This document shows, in pieces, positions 16,566 through 25,588 of a stretch of DNA of 57,777 nucleotides (positions are counted from its first letter, which is position 1; each line of letters opens with the position of its first letter). The notes under the pieces are model-generated. The model had not been told where the DNA came from and did no database searches. It saw only the letters and a list, made by a program, of their open reading frames with translations. The translations under genes were made by a program, and so were the position numbers. Origin of the DNA: Saprospiraceae bacterium UBA7687 (GTDB lineage: Bacteria; Bacteroidota; Bacteroidia; Chitinophagales; Saprospiraceae); contig DLGT01000025.1 of assembly GCA_002482845.1 (NCBI GenBank), positions 1 to 57,777 of the forward strand, written 5' to 3'.

Positions 16566-18122
16566 TCACTTGGCTCCGTCGACTTTAGCTTTATTTATGG
16601 TATATTCAGCTACTTGAGTTCCCTGAACCAATCCAGCTTCAGAGTCAAAACGGTAATGAATCCCACCATATATTCTAGACTCAGCAGCTTCTAGTGCCCA
16701 TGCGTCTACAAATGACTTTTCGGCTGGGAAAATATATGCTAACACTGCTGCTGCTGCTGCTGAAAATGTGCTATGACCAGATGTATAACTCGGAAAATTA
16801 GGCGTACCCAGAATACCTTTAAATCCAGGAATGGCTTCGATTGGTCTCGGATAATGGTAATAATATTTGGCGTCCCAACAGCTAATGCCTGCATCTTGTA
16901 CTGCCATATTCATATATGCCAAAGTTCTAGCTGATCTTAAAGGATTTAATTTGTATTTTACTAAATAATCAGAAGCCAATTTATTCCAATGGCCTGGAGG
17001 CGTCGTAGTGTTAAATCCGTCAGACCACCAATTGGCTACCTTTCTTTGTTCGGCAGTGATATTGTCAGCAATGTTTTTTAATTCATCTGCCGCTTTATTG
17101 AAATCTGCTGATCCAATTGTTGGCGGAACTGGTGGACGCACGGCTACCAAATCAGTAACACTCCATGTTTTGACTTTGCCAAATAATGGTGTTAATCCTA
17201 CTGGTCTGACTGGCGACTCTTGATTGGTCCACTGCCATCCGAATCTTACAAAAGCCGCATTTTTAATAGAATCAGAAATTGGTTTTGGTGTTTGGGCAAA
17301 CTTCATACCATCACCTGCTGCTCTTTGCAATAATACTTTTGCTACACCTCTTCCTAAAGAATCACCGGCCGTAACATCGCTTTGAACATGCAATCCTGAC
17401 AAAATCAGAGCTTCTTTAGCTTCATCTGATTTTGATTTTAGATATTCTTTTTCTAGCGGGAACAAAGCTGATAGTATCTCTCTAGATACCGCTGTTACAA
17501 CTGCGCCATCAGAAGGATATGAAGGTAAGTCTGAAGAAGGAAGTAACTGCTTGATAGTGCCATCGATTTTATGCAAAGCTGGTCTGCCAAACTTATACTT
17601 ATAATGCCAAGTTGCTATCAATGCATCAAACTGTGCCACACTCATGTATGCATAAGCTCTTGAAGAGTACGGTGGATGCGCAAATGGAAAATATGGAAAT
17701 TTACTTGGGTTGGCTGGATCAGGCAATGTATAAGTACCATCAGCATTTGGTGGTGGTATTAGATTGTATTTTGCAGCCAATTCTCTTGCGATTTCATTCC
17801 ATCTTATGATAGGATTATTGCCCCAATATTTGACTGCATCTTCTTCATCTGATGTCATCGATGCTATTGCTGCTTTGGCAGCAGCTATTTCATTTTTGTA
17901 TGCATCAGAAAACGGATCAGTTGGTGCATCTATTTTGATTTGTTCTACACTTGACATGTGCACCTGTTTCCAAGTACCACCATCATCATCCAATCCTGCA
18001 TAAGTATAAGGCTCGAAAGCAACAAATCGAGGTAGATCTTTTTCACAACTTTGAGTGAAGATTACCACGGATAAAAGCGCAAATAGAAAACAAAATCTAT
18101 ATATATATTTATTAAAAGTCAT
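16566..18122 (-). CDS. vanadium-dependent haloperoxidase / PAP2-family lipoprotein
   Basis: A 518-residue exported lipoprotein: a signal peptide with lipobox FTQSC places the mature Cys near residue 26. The C-terminal half has all three PAP2/vanadium-haloperoxidase motifs: K-x6-RP (KYYYHYPRP), PSxxSGH (PSYTSGHS) and SRxxxGxHxxxD (SRIYGGIHYRFD). These residues bind vanadate or phosphate, so the enzyme is either a haloperoxidase or an acid phosphatase; the sequence alone cannot decide. A related gene lies at 21673. The beta-barrel gene immediately upstream on the same strand is separated only by a repeat-rich 52-bp gap, so the two may form one unit. Confidence 0.88.
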   Translation of the reverse strand: MTFNKYIYRFCFLFALLSVVIFTQSCEKDLPRFVAFEPYTYAGLDDDGGTWKQVHMSSVEQIKIDAPTDPFSDAYKNEIAAAKAAIASMTSDEEDAVKYWGNNPIIRWNEIARELAAKYNLIPPPNADGTYTLPDPANPSKFPYFPFAHPPYSSRAYAYMSVAQFDALIATWHYKYKFGRPALHKIDGTIKQLLPSSDLPSYPSDGAVVTAVSREILSALFPLEKEYLKSKSDEAKEALILSGLHVQSDVTAGDSLGRGVAKVLLQRAAGDGMKFAQTPKPISDSIKNAAFVRFGWQWTNQESPVRPVGLTPLFGKVKTWSVTDLVAVRPPVPPTIGSADFNKAADELKNIADNITAEQRKVANWWSDGFNTTTPPGHWNKLASDYLVKYKLNPLRSARTLAYMNMAVQDAGISCWDAKYYYHYPRPIEAIPGFKGILGTPNFPSYTSGHSTFSAAAAAVLAYIFPAEKSFVDAWALEAAESRIYGGIHYRFDSEAGLVQGTQVAEYTINKAKVDGAK

Positions 18123-18130
18123 TTTGATAA

Positions 18131-18190
18131 GATTAAGGTTGAGATTAAGATTAAGGCTAAGGTTGAGACTAAGGTTAAGGTTGAGATTGT
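18131..18190. repeat. short tandem repeat between two exported-protein genes
   Basis: About ten imperfect 6-bp-based units of the form AAGGTT/GAGATT/AAGACT/AAGGCT in tandem. They fill the gap between the beta-barrel gene and the haloperoxidase gene and encode the last residues (QSQP) of the former. Slippage here would alter that C terminus and the spacing to the next start. Confidence 0.75.
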
Positions 18191-19113
18191 GGTTTCTTAA
18201 GCATAAACTGATAGGTAAGTCCTCCTGAAAGGATAGTAGATTTGCCTACATTTCTACCTGAAACTACGTCTGTGTAACCTACCATAATACTTATTCCTTT
18301 CAATACAGACGGAAAATATCTCAATCGTCCATTGATGGTTGCCATGTCCATTTTATTGGTAGGTTGACCAGCATTTTGAATTCTAATATCATCTCCAGAA
18401 AAAGAAGTTTGTGTGACATATCCGGCTTCTAGTTGTAAAGCTCTATTGAATAGCCAGCCTCCCAATGCCAATTCAGCATTAGAAGCGCTGGGTACATCCA
18501 TGGTAGTAGTGTAATAAGATCCATCAGCGTAATAATAGTCTCTTTCAGCCTCCGTAGTAGTGCGATGTAGGTAGGCATAGCTTCCACGTAGATAGATACC
18601 TGATTTGTGTTCGTATTTTGCGATTCCTCTTAATGAAAATTCCTGAGTACCTAAGCCAAGACTGAAGGGCATGTAATCTGAAAGATATGAAGATACAGGC
18701 AAACTAAATCCGCCAGTAACAAAAGTAGATAATGAACCTGATTCTTTTTTAATCTCATATGGTGCATACTTCGCAAAAATACCGAAGTCTTGCAGTCCTG
18801 ATGCACCTACCATTTGTCCACCTGATGCTTCAGTTTTAACATAAGGTAATGCTGCTATAATATTAAATTTACTTGTGATTCCATAAGCGACCATGGGTAA
18901 AATAGTATTTCTTGTCAAAACACCTATATTTTTATTCTCTCTCAGAAGACTTCCCTCCCAATATTCATCCCAAGTATCTTGCTGATAAATCATAGCAATG
19001 CAAAGTTCATTTTTTTCCATCATGAGTGCATCGGATGGCGTTTGTGCCTTAAGCAAATTGGCAGTACCAATTAAAAAAACTAGAAAAAGAAAATAATAAA
19101 TTTTAAATCTCAT
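18175..19113 (-). CDS. outer-membrane beta-barrel protein
   Basis: A 312-residue outer-membrane protein. I start it at MRFKIYYFLFLVFLIG because this gives a proper signal peptide ending LLKAQ; the frame runs 44 codons further upstream without signal-like content. The mature part is a series of amphipathic strands ending in aromatic residues and closes with TILSGGLTYQFML, as in transporter-type barrels (GLGTQEFSLRGIAKYEHKSG; LEAGYVTQTSF). No specific substrate. It precedes the haloperoxidase lipoprotein gene on the same strand and faces an XRE regulator gene across 163 bp, so the regulator could control it. Confidence 0.75.
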   Translation of the reverse strand: MRFKIYYFLFLVFLIGTANLLKAQTPSDALMMEKNELCIAMIYQQDTWDEYWEGSLLRENKNIGVLTRNTILPMVAYGITSKFNIIAALPYVKTEASGGQMVGASGLQDFGIFAKYAPYEIKKESGSLSTFVTGGFSLPVSSYLSDYMPFSLGLGTQEFSLRGIAKYEHKSGIYLRGSYAYLHRTTTEAERDYYYADGSYYTTTMDVPSASNAELALGGWLFNRALQLEAGYVTQTSFSGDDIRIQNAGQPTNKMDMATINGRLRYFPSVLKGISIMVGYTDVVSGRNVGKSTILSGGLTYQFMLKKPQSQP

Positions 19114-19276
19114 TGTGTTGGTTTTAATAATGAAGAGATGGCTGATTACTTTAAAAAATACCCAAAATCTCCCAAAAGACATTGGCATTTGATTAAATAA
19201 AAATTGTAAAGTGGAAAATAAAATATAATCGTATTTTTGACCCACATTTTAATAACGCAGCAAAAATACTGAATAT

Positions 19277-19747
19277 ATGGATATTTCCAATAAAACGGAA
19301 TATTTTTTTGGAAATAATCTTAGATTTCTTCGGAAGTCTAAGAAAATGACACTTTTAGGTCTCAGCGAAACGCTAAAAATAAGCAAAAGCGCCATTTCAG
19401 ACTATGAAATTGGTAAAACATTACCAGGATTGGATGTGGTTCAGAAATTTAGTGACTTCTTTGAAATTCCGATAGACGATCTCTATAATTCCGACATACC
19501 GGAATTTTACAAAAAAGGTGGTTTGAAAATCAAAAAGAGAAAGGCATTAAATATAGATAATGAAACTGCTGCTGAATTTGAAAATGAAAAATATAGCTTT
19601 AACATTAAACTGTTAAACCAAAAATTAGAAAGTACACAATTGCAGATTCAAATGCTAAAGCAACTTCTTGATAGTAGAGAAGCAGAGAACAAAACATTAA
19701 AAATCAACATTAAACTGCTAGAAGAGCAATTAAAAAACTTTAGCTAA
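19277..19747 (+). CDS. XRE-family regulator with coiled-coil tail
   Basis: A 156-residue DNA-binding protein. Residues about 10-66 are a helix-turn-helix of the Cro/C1 type (LRFLRKSKKMTLLGLSETLKISKSAISDYEIGK, with LDVVQKFSDFFEIPIDDLY closing the domain). The remainder (about 95-155) is a Leu-rich amphipathic helix, probably a coiled coil for dimer or higher assembly. Upstream, TATTTTTG (19232-19239) fits the TAnnTTTG box, though no good -33 box is seen. It is divergent from the beta-barrel gene and convergent with the NQ-heptad gene, 11 bp away. Confidence 0.85.
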   Translation: MDISNKTEYFFGNNLRFLRKSKKMTLLGLSETLKISKSAISDYEIGKTLPGLDVVQKFSDFFEIPIDDLYNSDIPEFYKKGGLKIKKRKALNIDNETAAEFENEKYSFNIKLLNQKLESTQLQIQMLKQLLDSREAENKTLKINIKLLEEQLKNFS

Positions 19748-19758
19748 GGGTATGTTTA

Positions 19759-20163
19759 TCAATCTAATTCATAAGGTTTTAATGTACCTTTATCAAATTG
19801 CTCTTTTGTCTTAGAGAATATATTATGGATAAGCTCATTCACATCAGACTCCGAACTTTTATTTCCAGCCATATTATCAATAAGATGTAGTATTTTTGCC
19901 TGAGTTTTTAAAATAACAGCAAGCGTAACTTGGTTTTCAACAATCTGTTTTTGATTTTTTATGATATTAATCTGATTATTGACAATGACATCTTGATTTC
20001 TGATAATAAGACTTTGATTCTGGACCACAAGGTCTTGATTTTCAACCTTGTTTTTCTGATTTTCCATCAAAATGTTGAAATTCTCAAATAAATTGATCTG
20101 TATGTTTTTGATATATTCTTGTTCTTCTTGTAGTTTTTCTATCAATTTTTCTGGATTATCCAT
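19759..20163 (-). CDS. coiled-coil protein with NQ heptads
   Basis: A 134-residue cytoplasmic protein of unknown function. Residues about 32-82 contain seven consecutive heptads of the form x-N-Q-x-x-[IV]-[IV] (ENQDLVV, QNQSLII, RNQDVIV and so on). Asn in a core position with beta-branched neighbours is the layout seen in parallel trimeric coiled coils. The flanks are charged helices. No signal peptide or membrane helix. It is convergent with the XRE regulator gene, which also ends in a coiled coil, and divergent from the TSUP permease. Confidence 0.65.
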   Translation of the reverse strand: MDNPEKLIEKLQEEQEYIKNIQINLFENFNILMENQKNKVENQDLVVQNQSLIIRNQDVIVNNQINIIKNQKQIVENQVTLAVILKTQAKILHLIDNMAGNKSSESDVNELIHNIFSKTKEQFDKGTLKPYELD

Positions 20164-20229
20164 ATAGTTGTGTTTGATTTTAATATTTAAACCGTAAAAT
20201 TAGTTTTTTAATATATAATTTGTAATAAA

Positions 20230-21228
20230 TTGAATTATAAAAATTATCCTTTAATATATTGGACTTATTTGGTAGTCGTACTAGCAGTTTGGTTTTGGTT
20301 TATGATAGAAAACGATAAATTCTACATTCTACAAGACAATCTTGCCGTCATGATCACCATGGTTTTTGGTTCGTTTATAGCCGGCTCTAGTCCTGAAGGT
20401 AGTGCATCGGTAGCCTACCCTATTTTCACGCTATATTTAGGTATAATACCAGATGTTGCTAGAAATTTTGCATTTGCTATACAAAGTATAGGCATGACAG
20501 CAGCATCTATTTATATTCTCAATAAAAAAATCCCTTTGGATTGGAACTACATTATTTATGTGACTTTGGGCGGTCTATTTGGTTTGGTTTTAGGAACTTA
20601 TTATCTGGTCCCACATGTACTTCCAGTGTACGCAAAACTCATTTTCGTTTCACTTTGGTTAGCCTTTGGAATTGTCCTGTTTTTAGAAAATAGAAAAAGT
20701 CAAAGAGTCATATTCGAAAAGATCATAGATTTCAGGAATATGGACATTATCAACTTGCTAGTTTTTGGATTTATTGGTGGCGGCATCTCCTCTCTATTTG
20801 GTACAGGAATCAATATTTTTACTTTTTGCTTTTTGGTCATTTATTACAAAGTAAATGAAAAAGTAGCAACGCCATCTTCCATTATCATTATGACGGTGGA
20901 GACCATAGCAGGGTTTGTCTTACACGCACTTATTATGCAAGACATAGCTGTACAAACCTATGATATGTGGCTTAGTTGTATTCCTATTGTTATATTTTTT
21001 GCTCCACTTGGCACATATTTGGTACATAAAATATCAAGACATAGCTTCACAACATTTCTGTATGTTATTTTCTTTGTCCAATATATAGGCGCTATGATTG
21101 TCATCAAACCTGATATTCCAAAATCTATGCTTTCCTTAGGAATTATTATTTTCGGATTGATATTTTTCAGATATATTAGTTCATTAACCCGAAATCCTAT
21201 TCTGCCTGTGGAGAAGAACAACCATTAG
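20230..21228 (+). CDS. TSUP-family (TauE/SafE) permease
   Basis: A 332-residue inner-membrane protein with about eight to nine hydrophobic helices in two halves, each beginning with a Gly-rich motif: MVFGSFIAGSSPEGSASVAYP near residue 40 and FGFIGGGISSLFGTGINIF near 180. This is the TSUP layout of sulfite/sulfonate or organic-anion exporters; the substrate is not known. The start appears to be TTG: the first in-frame ATG would delete the first helix and no ATG lies between here and the upstream stop. The 3' end overlaps the convergent lipoprotein gene by 32 bp. Confidence 0.8.
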   Translation: MNYKNYPLIYWTYLVVVLAVWFWFMIENDKFYILQDNLAVMITMVFGSFIAGSSPEGSASVAYPIFTLYLGIIPDVARNFAFAIQSIGMTAASIYILNKKIPLDWNYIIYVTLGGLFGLVLGTYYLVPHVLPVYAKLIFVSLWLAFGIVLFLENRKSQRVIFEKIIDFRNMDIINLLVFGFIGGGISSLFGTGINIFTFCFLVIYYKVNEKVATPSSIIIMTVETIAGFVLHALIMQDIAVQTYDMWLSCIPIVIFFAPLGTYLVHKISRHSFTTFLYVIFFVQYIGAMIVIKPDIPKSMLSLGIIIFGLIFFRYISSLTRNPILPVEKNNH

Positions 21229-21580
21229 CTTTGATATAGACAGCGAGACGGTCTGTGAATTCTTTTTGTTCATCATGACCTGATAACTTATTGGTCAAAA
21301 TATCATCTAGCTTGACTTTAATGGAATCAGCTAATACTAAACTAGTGTTTTTTATCTCACTTATAGCTATTTTAAGAGAGTCAATTTCCTTCTTTTTATC
21401 AATGGAATCAATTTCTATACTTCTTAGATGATCGGCCATTTGGAATCGTTTATCTTTCAAAACTATCGCCCTACACTGAATCTCAGCAAATTCAGTAATT
21501 AATTTATCGTAATCAACTTGCTCCTTACATGAAGCTAAATGGATAATAATAAGGAGATAAATAAATTTATATTTGTTCAT
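21197..21580 (-). CDS. small lipoprotein
   Basis: A 127-residue lipoprotein of unknown function. The signal peptide ends in LASC, giving a lipidated Cys at about residue 18. The mature part is mostly helical and charged (IDSIDKKKEIDSLKIAISEIK), compatible with a short coiled coil. The C-terminal codons overlap the convergent permease gene. Confidence 0.65.
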   Translation of the reverse strand: MNKYKFIYLLIIIHLASCKEQVDYDKLITEFAEIQCRAIVLKDKRFQMADHLRSIEIDSIDKKKEIDSLKIAISEIKNTSLVLADSIKVKLDDILTNKLSGHDEQKEFTDRLAVYIKANGCSSPQAE

Positions 21581-21672
21581 GACTTAACCTATTATTTGAT
21601 ATCAAAAAACACACATATTACAATCCTATGAAGTAATATTATACATAGGATTGGATGGAAAATGTACATTTA

Positions 21673-23058
21673 TTAGTTTACAAACCTTGGCCATTCTAAT
21701 TCTTTATTGATATTGTCCCCGATTGCTCTACCTACTTGTAAACCTTTTGAGTTGTCAATAGGATAGTGGATGCCACCATATAATCTGCTACTCGCACATT
21801 CTTCAGCCATTTCATCGAAGTTTGAATAACTACGGGCAAAGAAACCATATTGCAACTGACTATAGTCTGTAAATGAATAATCACCGCTCCCATCTGTAAA
21901 CAATGATGTCAGAATACGAGATCCTGCTCCTATCTCACAAGAGTGGCCAGAAGTGTAAGCAGGAAATGGTGGCGTACCAATGACTGTATTAAAACTTGGG
22001 TCAATATGTCTTTTTATGTATGTCACAGGTCTGAGTAGGACGTAATCATATTTACCTTTCCAGCAAGATATAAATGCATCATTTTCTGCAAGACACATTT
22101 TGGCAAACGCCATACTTGATTTAGCAAGCGTAGCTCTTTCTTCTTTTAATATTTGTGCTAGAATATTAAATGTATGCCCAGCTGGTGTACAAGTTGCAAA
22201 TGGATCATCTGCCCAGTATTTTGCTATTTCTATTTGTTCAGCTGTATTATTTTTAACAGTATTGTAAACGACCATTGCTTCTTTATAAAATTCAGAACTA
22301 GGGTCTATTGAAAAAGGCATGTGACCTGCTGGCTGTGTCTTGGCAATATTTGATATAAGGAAAGGTCGATTTTTACCCCATTTTGGGCTCAATGGATTGG
22401 TAACGGCACCGGTAGGAACCCAGCAATAAGGATCATTTGGAATTGAAAAAGGCTGTTGAAATGGATCAAGATATGATTCATGTCCTCCATCTGTTTTTGA
22501 ATAAGCATAAACCACTTCAGCTACTTGGTAACCATATTCTTGAGACCGCGTCACTATTGCTGCATCTTCATTTTCAGAAAGTGCCACGTGTGTAGCTGTC
22601 TCGATACTATCTATTTTTATACGGTTGGCAGCAGTCAAGTTTTTATCAAACATATATTTCATAATTCTAGCAGTAGCAGCATTAGATGCGATAGCCCAAT
22701 TATACTTTTGACCACTAATAACTTCTGGTAGTTGATAAGAGTCAAAGCCGTTTAACTGATTTTGTAAACTTGTTGCCCCTTCAATACCATGGACCACAGC
22801 TTCGTAACCTGCTATACCAATATATCCATATGCTCTAGCAGTTTGTGGTGGGAAAAATCCTTGGGTGGTTTTTGCTGTCTTACAAATATGATTATAATAT
22901 GTCAAAAGAAAATCTGCATTGTACTCATCTGTAAATTTACTATTTTGTACTACCGAATCTGTCGTACATGAAGCAATGAATAACAATAAAGTGCCAAAAA
23001 CGAAAAATAGAGAAGCCTTACACTTCACTATATATCCTGTCTTCTGTAAAGATTTCAT
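21673..23058 (-). CDS. second vanadium-dependent haloperoxidase / PAP2-family lipoprotein
   Basis: A 461-residue lipoprotein related in plan to the 16566-18122 protein. I start it at MKSLQKTGY, which gives a clean signal peptide with lipobox LFIASC; the frame extends 13 codons upstream. The vanadate/phosphate-binding motifs are K-x6-RP (KYDYVLLRP), AYTSGHS (Ala replaces the Ser of PSxxSGH) and SRLYGGIHYPID. Whether it is a haloperoxidase or a phosphatase is undecided. It is a single gene, unlinked in strand continuity from the other copy. Confidence 0.85.
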   Translation of the reverse strand: MKSLQKTGYIVKCKASLFFVFGTLLLFIASCTTDSVVQNSKFTDEYNADFLLTYYNHICKTAKTTQGFFPPQTARAYGYIGIAGYEAVVHGIEGATSLQNQLNGFDSYQLPEVISGQKYNWAIASNAATARIMKYMFDKNLTAANRIKIDSIETATHVALSENEDAAIVTRSQEYGYQVAEVVYAYSKTDGGHESYLDPFQQPFSIPNDPYCWVPTGAVTNPLSPKWGKNRPFLISNIAKTQPAGHMPFSIDPSSEFYKEAMVVYNTVKNNTAEQIEIAKYWADDPFATCTPAGHTFNILAQILKEERATLAKSSMAFAKMCLAENDAFISCWKGKYDYVLLRPVTYIKRHIDPSFNTVIGTPPFPAYTSGHSCEIGAGSRILTSLFTDGSGDYSFTDYSQLQYGFFARSYSNFDEMAEECASSRLYGGIHYPIDNSKGLQVGRAIGDNINKELEWPRFVN

Positions 23059-23182
23059 ATCAAAGATTATTATATTAACAATTAATTTATAAGACAATTA
23101 AACAAAACATTATTCACAAATTACATATTGCAATTATATTTAATATTTAAATCAATTATCATACCAAAATTTGCTAAAAAAC

Positions 23183-23221
23183 AAAAAAGGCAATAGAACA
23201 CAATATTCCATCACCTTTTTT
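23183..23221 (-). terminator. terminator of the hppD operon
   Basis: A 16-bp stem with a few G-T pairs: AAAAAAGG plus GATGGAA pair with TTCTATT plus CCTTTTTT around a 7-nt loop (plus-strand arms 23183-23198 and 23206-23221). On the minus strand more T follows (TTTTTTGTTTTTT). It lies 20 bp beyond the hppD stop. Confidence 0.8.
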
Positions 23222-23240
23222 ATATCTTTAAGAAAAAATA

Positions 23241-24365
23241 CTACAAAGTCCCTCTCAATTCTTGTTCTCTTTCTATGGCTTCGAATAAAGCTTTAAAATT
23301 GCCTTTACCAAAAGATTTTGCACCATGTCTCTCTATGATTTCGAAGAAAACTGTTGGTCTATCTTGAATAGGTTTTGTAAATATCTGTAATAAATAACCT
23401 TCTTCATCTCGATCTACCAAGATATTCATACGTTTCAATTCATTAATGTCTTCTTTAATCTCCCCTACTCTTTCTAATACCGTATCGTAATAATTGTCAG
23501 GTACATATAAGAATTCGATGCCATTATTTCTTAATGATTCTACTGTATGAACGATGTCATCTGTTGCAATAGCAATGTGCTGAACACCCGCTCCACGGTA
23601 AAAATCAAGATACTCTTCTATTTGAGATTTTTTCTTACCCGAGGCAGGCTCATTTATAGGGAATTTAATAAAACCGTTACCATTACTCACCACTTTACTC
23701 ATAAGCGCTGTGTAATCTGTAGATATATCTTTATCATCAAAAGTTACTAAAAGCTTAAAGCCCATAACTTCTTCATAAAACTTTACCCATTTGTTCATAT
23801 GACCTAACTCTACATTGCCGACACAGTGATCTACATATTTAAATCCAAGTGGGTTTATTTTGACCAAACTAGATTTTGGTATATATCCTGGCAAGAAGAC
23901 GCCATTATACTCACTTCTTTCTATTATAGTGTGAATTGTGTCGCCATAGGTTTTGATAGCGGCCATCATTACATAACCATGTTCATCTTCTACTTTTATA
24001 GGCTCAAAAGCACTTTCTGCACCTCGTTCTATCGCTTTGTGGTATGCATCAGTAGCGTTATCTACCCATAGGGCAAGTACTTTGACCCCATCACCATGAA
24101 GCGCAACATGTTTCATGATTTCATGATCAGGCGAAAATGCAGAAGTTATGACAAATCTTATTTTACCTTGTTTTAATACATATGAAACGACATCTCTTGA
24201 TCCAGTTTCAGGACCTTTGTAGGCAATCAATTCAAATCCAAAACAATGCTGATAAAAAAGACTTGTTTGTTTGGCATTACCAACATAAAATTCGATAAAA
24301 TCTGTGCCATTTATCGGAAATGTATCCGTATTAGTGGCAGATTGTGGCATCGTGGAAGTATTCAT
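23241..24365 (-). CDS. hppD: 4-hydroxyphenylpyruvate dioxygenase
   Basis: A 374-residue Fe(II) dioxygenase that turns 4-hydroxyphenylpyruvate into homogentisate, the second step of tyrosine degradation. Two VOC-type halves are visible; the C-terminal one holds the iron ligands H180 (YVDHCVGNV), H263 (GVQHIAIATDDI) and E342 (VFFEIIERHG). The C-terminal helix KGNFKALFEAIEREQ is the gate helix of the family. Length is typical. It is the last gene of the marR-hmgA-hppD unit, 70 bp after hmgA, and is followed by a terminator. The next step is the neighbour's product, so the function is secure. Confidence 0.95.
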   Translation of the reverse strand: MNTSTMPQSATNTDTFPINGTDFIEFYVGNAKQTSLFYQHCFGFELIAYKGPETGSRDVVSYVLKQGKIRFVITSAFSPDHEIMKHVALHGDGVKVLALWVDNATDAYHKAIERGAESAFEPIKVEDEHGYVMMAAIKTYGDTIHTIIERSEYNGVFLPGYIPKSSLVKINPLGFKYVDHCVGNVELGHMNKWVKFYEEVMGFKLLVTFDDKDISTDYTALMSKVVSNGNGFIKFPINEPASGKKKSQIEEYLDFYRGAGVQHIAIATDDIVHTVESLRNNGIEFLYVPDNYYDTVLERVGEIKEDINELKRMNILVDRDEEGYLLQIFTKPIQDRPTVFFEIIERHGAKSFGKGNFKALFEAIEREQELRGTL

Positions 24366-24435
24366 TATTTTTAATTTTATTTATGATCAATTATTTTTTT
24401 AAACTTTAAACATTAGACCTTAAACAACTCCAAAA

Positions 24436-25587
24436 TCATAGCCAACTAAGTGCATATTGATCATCTTCGATCTCTGCAGCGTAGGTGGTCATAAGTAATG
24501 GTTTGAATGTATCTACCATTACAGCAAGTTCATGTGTTTCCTTTTTGCCTATACTTTTTTCAGCAGTTCCAGGATGTGGTCCATGAGGAATACCACCAGG
24601 ATGTAAGGTGATTTGCCCTTTGTCCACATGTTTTCTGCTCATAAAGTCACCATCAACATAATAAAGTACTTCATCACTATCTATATTACTATGATTATAT
24701 GGTGCAGGTATCGCTAATGGGTGATAATCATACAATCTTGGGACAAAAGAACAAATTACAAAATTTCTAGTTTCGAAAGTTTGATGGATAGGAGGTGGCA
24801 AATGGACACGCCCTGTGATGGGTTCGAAATTGTGTATTGAAAAAGCATAGGGGTATAAATACCCATCCCAACCGACTACGTCAAAGGGATGGGCTTTATA
24901 ATGGTAAGGGTAGAGGTTGTCTTGTTTTTTGATGTACAGAAGAAAATCTCCTTTTTCATCGTGTGTGACTAGTACATTTGGCTTTCTGATATCTCGCTCA
25001 CAGAATGGAGAATGTTCCATCAATTGCCCGAAGTCATTTCTATAACGCTTAGGTGTAAGAATTGGAGCGGTAGACTCTACTATAAAAAGCCTATTATCAG
25101 TAGTATCGAATTGTAATTGGTAGATAGTGCCTCGTGGTATGACTAAGTAATCTCCATATTCAAATCTAATATCACCATACATAGTCTTGAGCGTACCTGT
25201 GCCAATATGGACAAATATACACTCGTCAGCATCAGCATTTTTATAAAAATAATCGGTCATACTTAACCGTGGTGCTGCTAGAATGATACGACACTCATTA
25301 TTGACAAGGACAGGTTTGCGACTATTGAGAAAATCATCCTCTGGTGCAACATTAAATCCTTGTAAACTTCTGTGCTTTAGTTGTTTATCATGGATCGTTT
25401 TGGGAGCTACATTTACAGGATCACCAACTTGTGTGATCATAGTCGGTGGATAATTGTGGTACAATAATGAGTACATATCACTAAAACCTTCTGTAGAAAA
25501 TAGCTGTTCGCTATACAAACTACCATCAGGTTTACGATACTGAATATGTCTTTTATGCGGAATATGACCAAGTGAATGATAATGCAT
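24436..25587 (-). CDS. hmgA: homogentisate 1,2-dioxygenase
   Basis: A 383-residue enzyme that opens the ring of homogentisate to maleylacetoacetate. It starts YHSLGHIPHKRHIQYRK, the usual N terminus of the shorter bacterial form. The cupin core has the His/Glu-rich iron-binding region: LPPPIHQTFE, DEVLYYVDGDFMSRK and PGGIPHGPHPG. It lies between the MarR gene (1 bp after its stop) and hppD. The downstream isomerase and hydrolase genes of the pathway are not in the window. Confidence 0.93.
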   Translation of the reverse strand: MHYHSLGHIPHKRHIQYRKPDGSLYSEQLFSTEGFSDMYSLLYHNYPPTMITQVGDPVNVAPKTIHDKQLKHRSLQGFNVAPEDDFLNSRKPVLVNNECRIILAAPRLSMTDYFYKNADADECIFVHIGTGTLKTMYGDIRFEYGDYLVIPRGTIYQLQFDTTDNRLFIVESTAPILTPKRYRNDFGQLMEHSPFCERDIRKPNVLVTHDEKGDFLLYIKKQDNLYPYHYKAHPFDVVGWDGYLYPYAFSIHNFEPITGRVHLPPPIHQTFETRNFVICSFVPRLYDYHPLAIPAPYNHSNIDSDEVLYYVDGDFMSRKHVDKGQITLHPGGIPHGPHPGTAEKSIGKKETHELAVMVDTFKPLLMTTYAAEIEDDQYALSWL

Positions 25588-25588
25588 A

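Noticed and set aside
23241..24365. Hydroxymandelate synthase instead of HppD
   Set aside because: The two enzymes are alike, but the adjacent homogentisate dioxygenase and the gate-helix end fit HppD.
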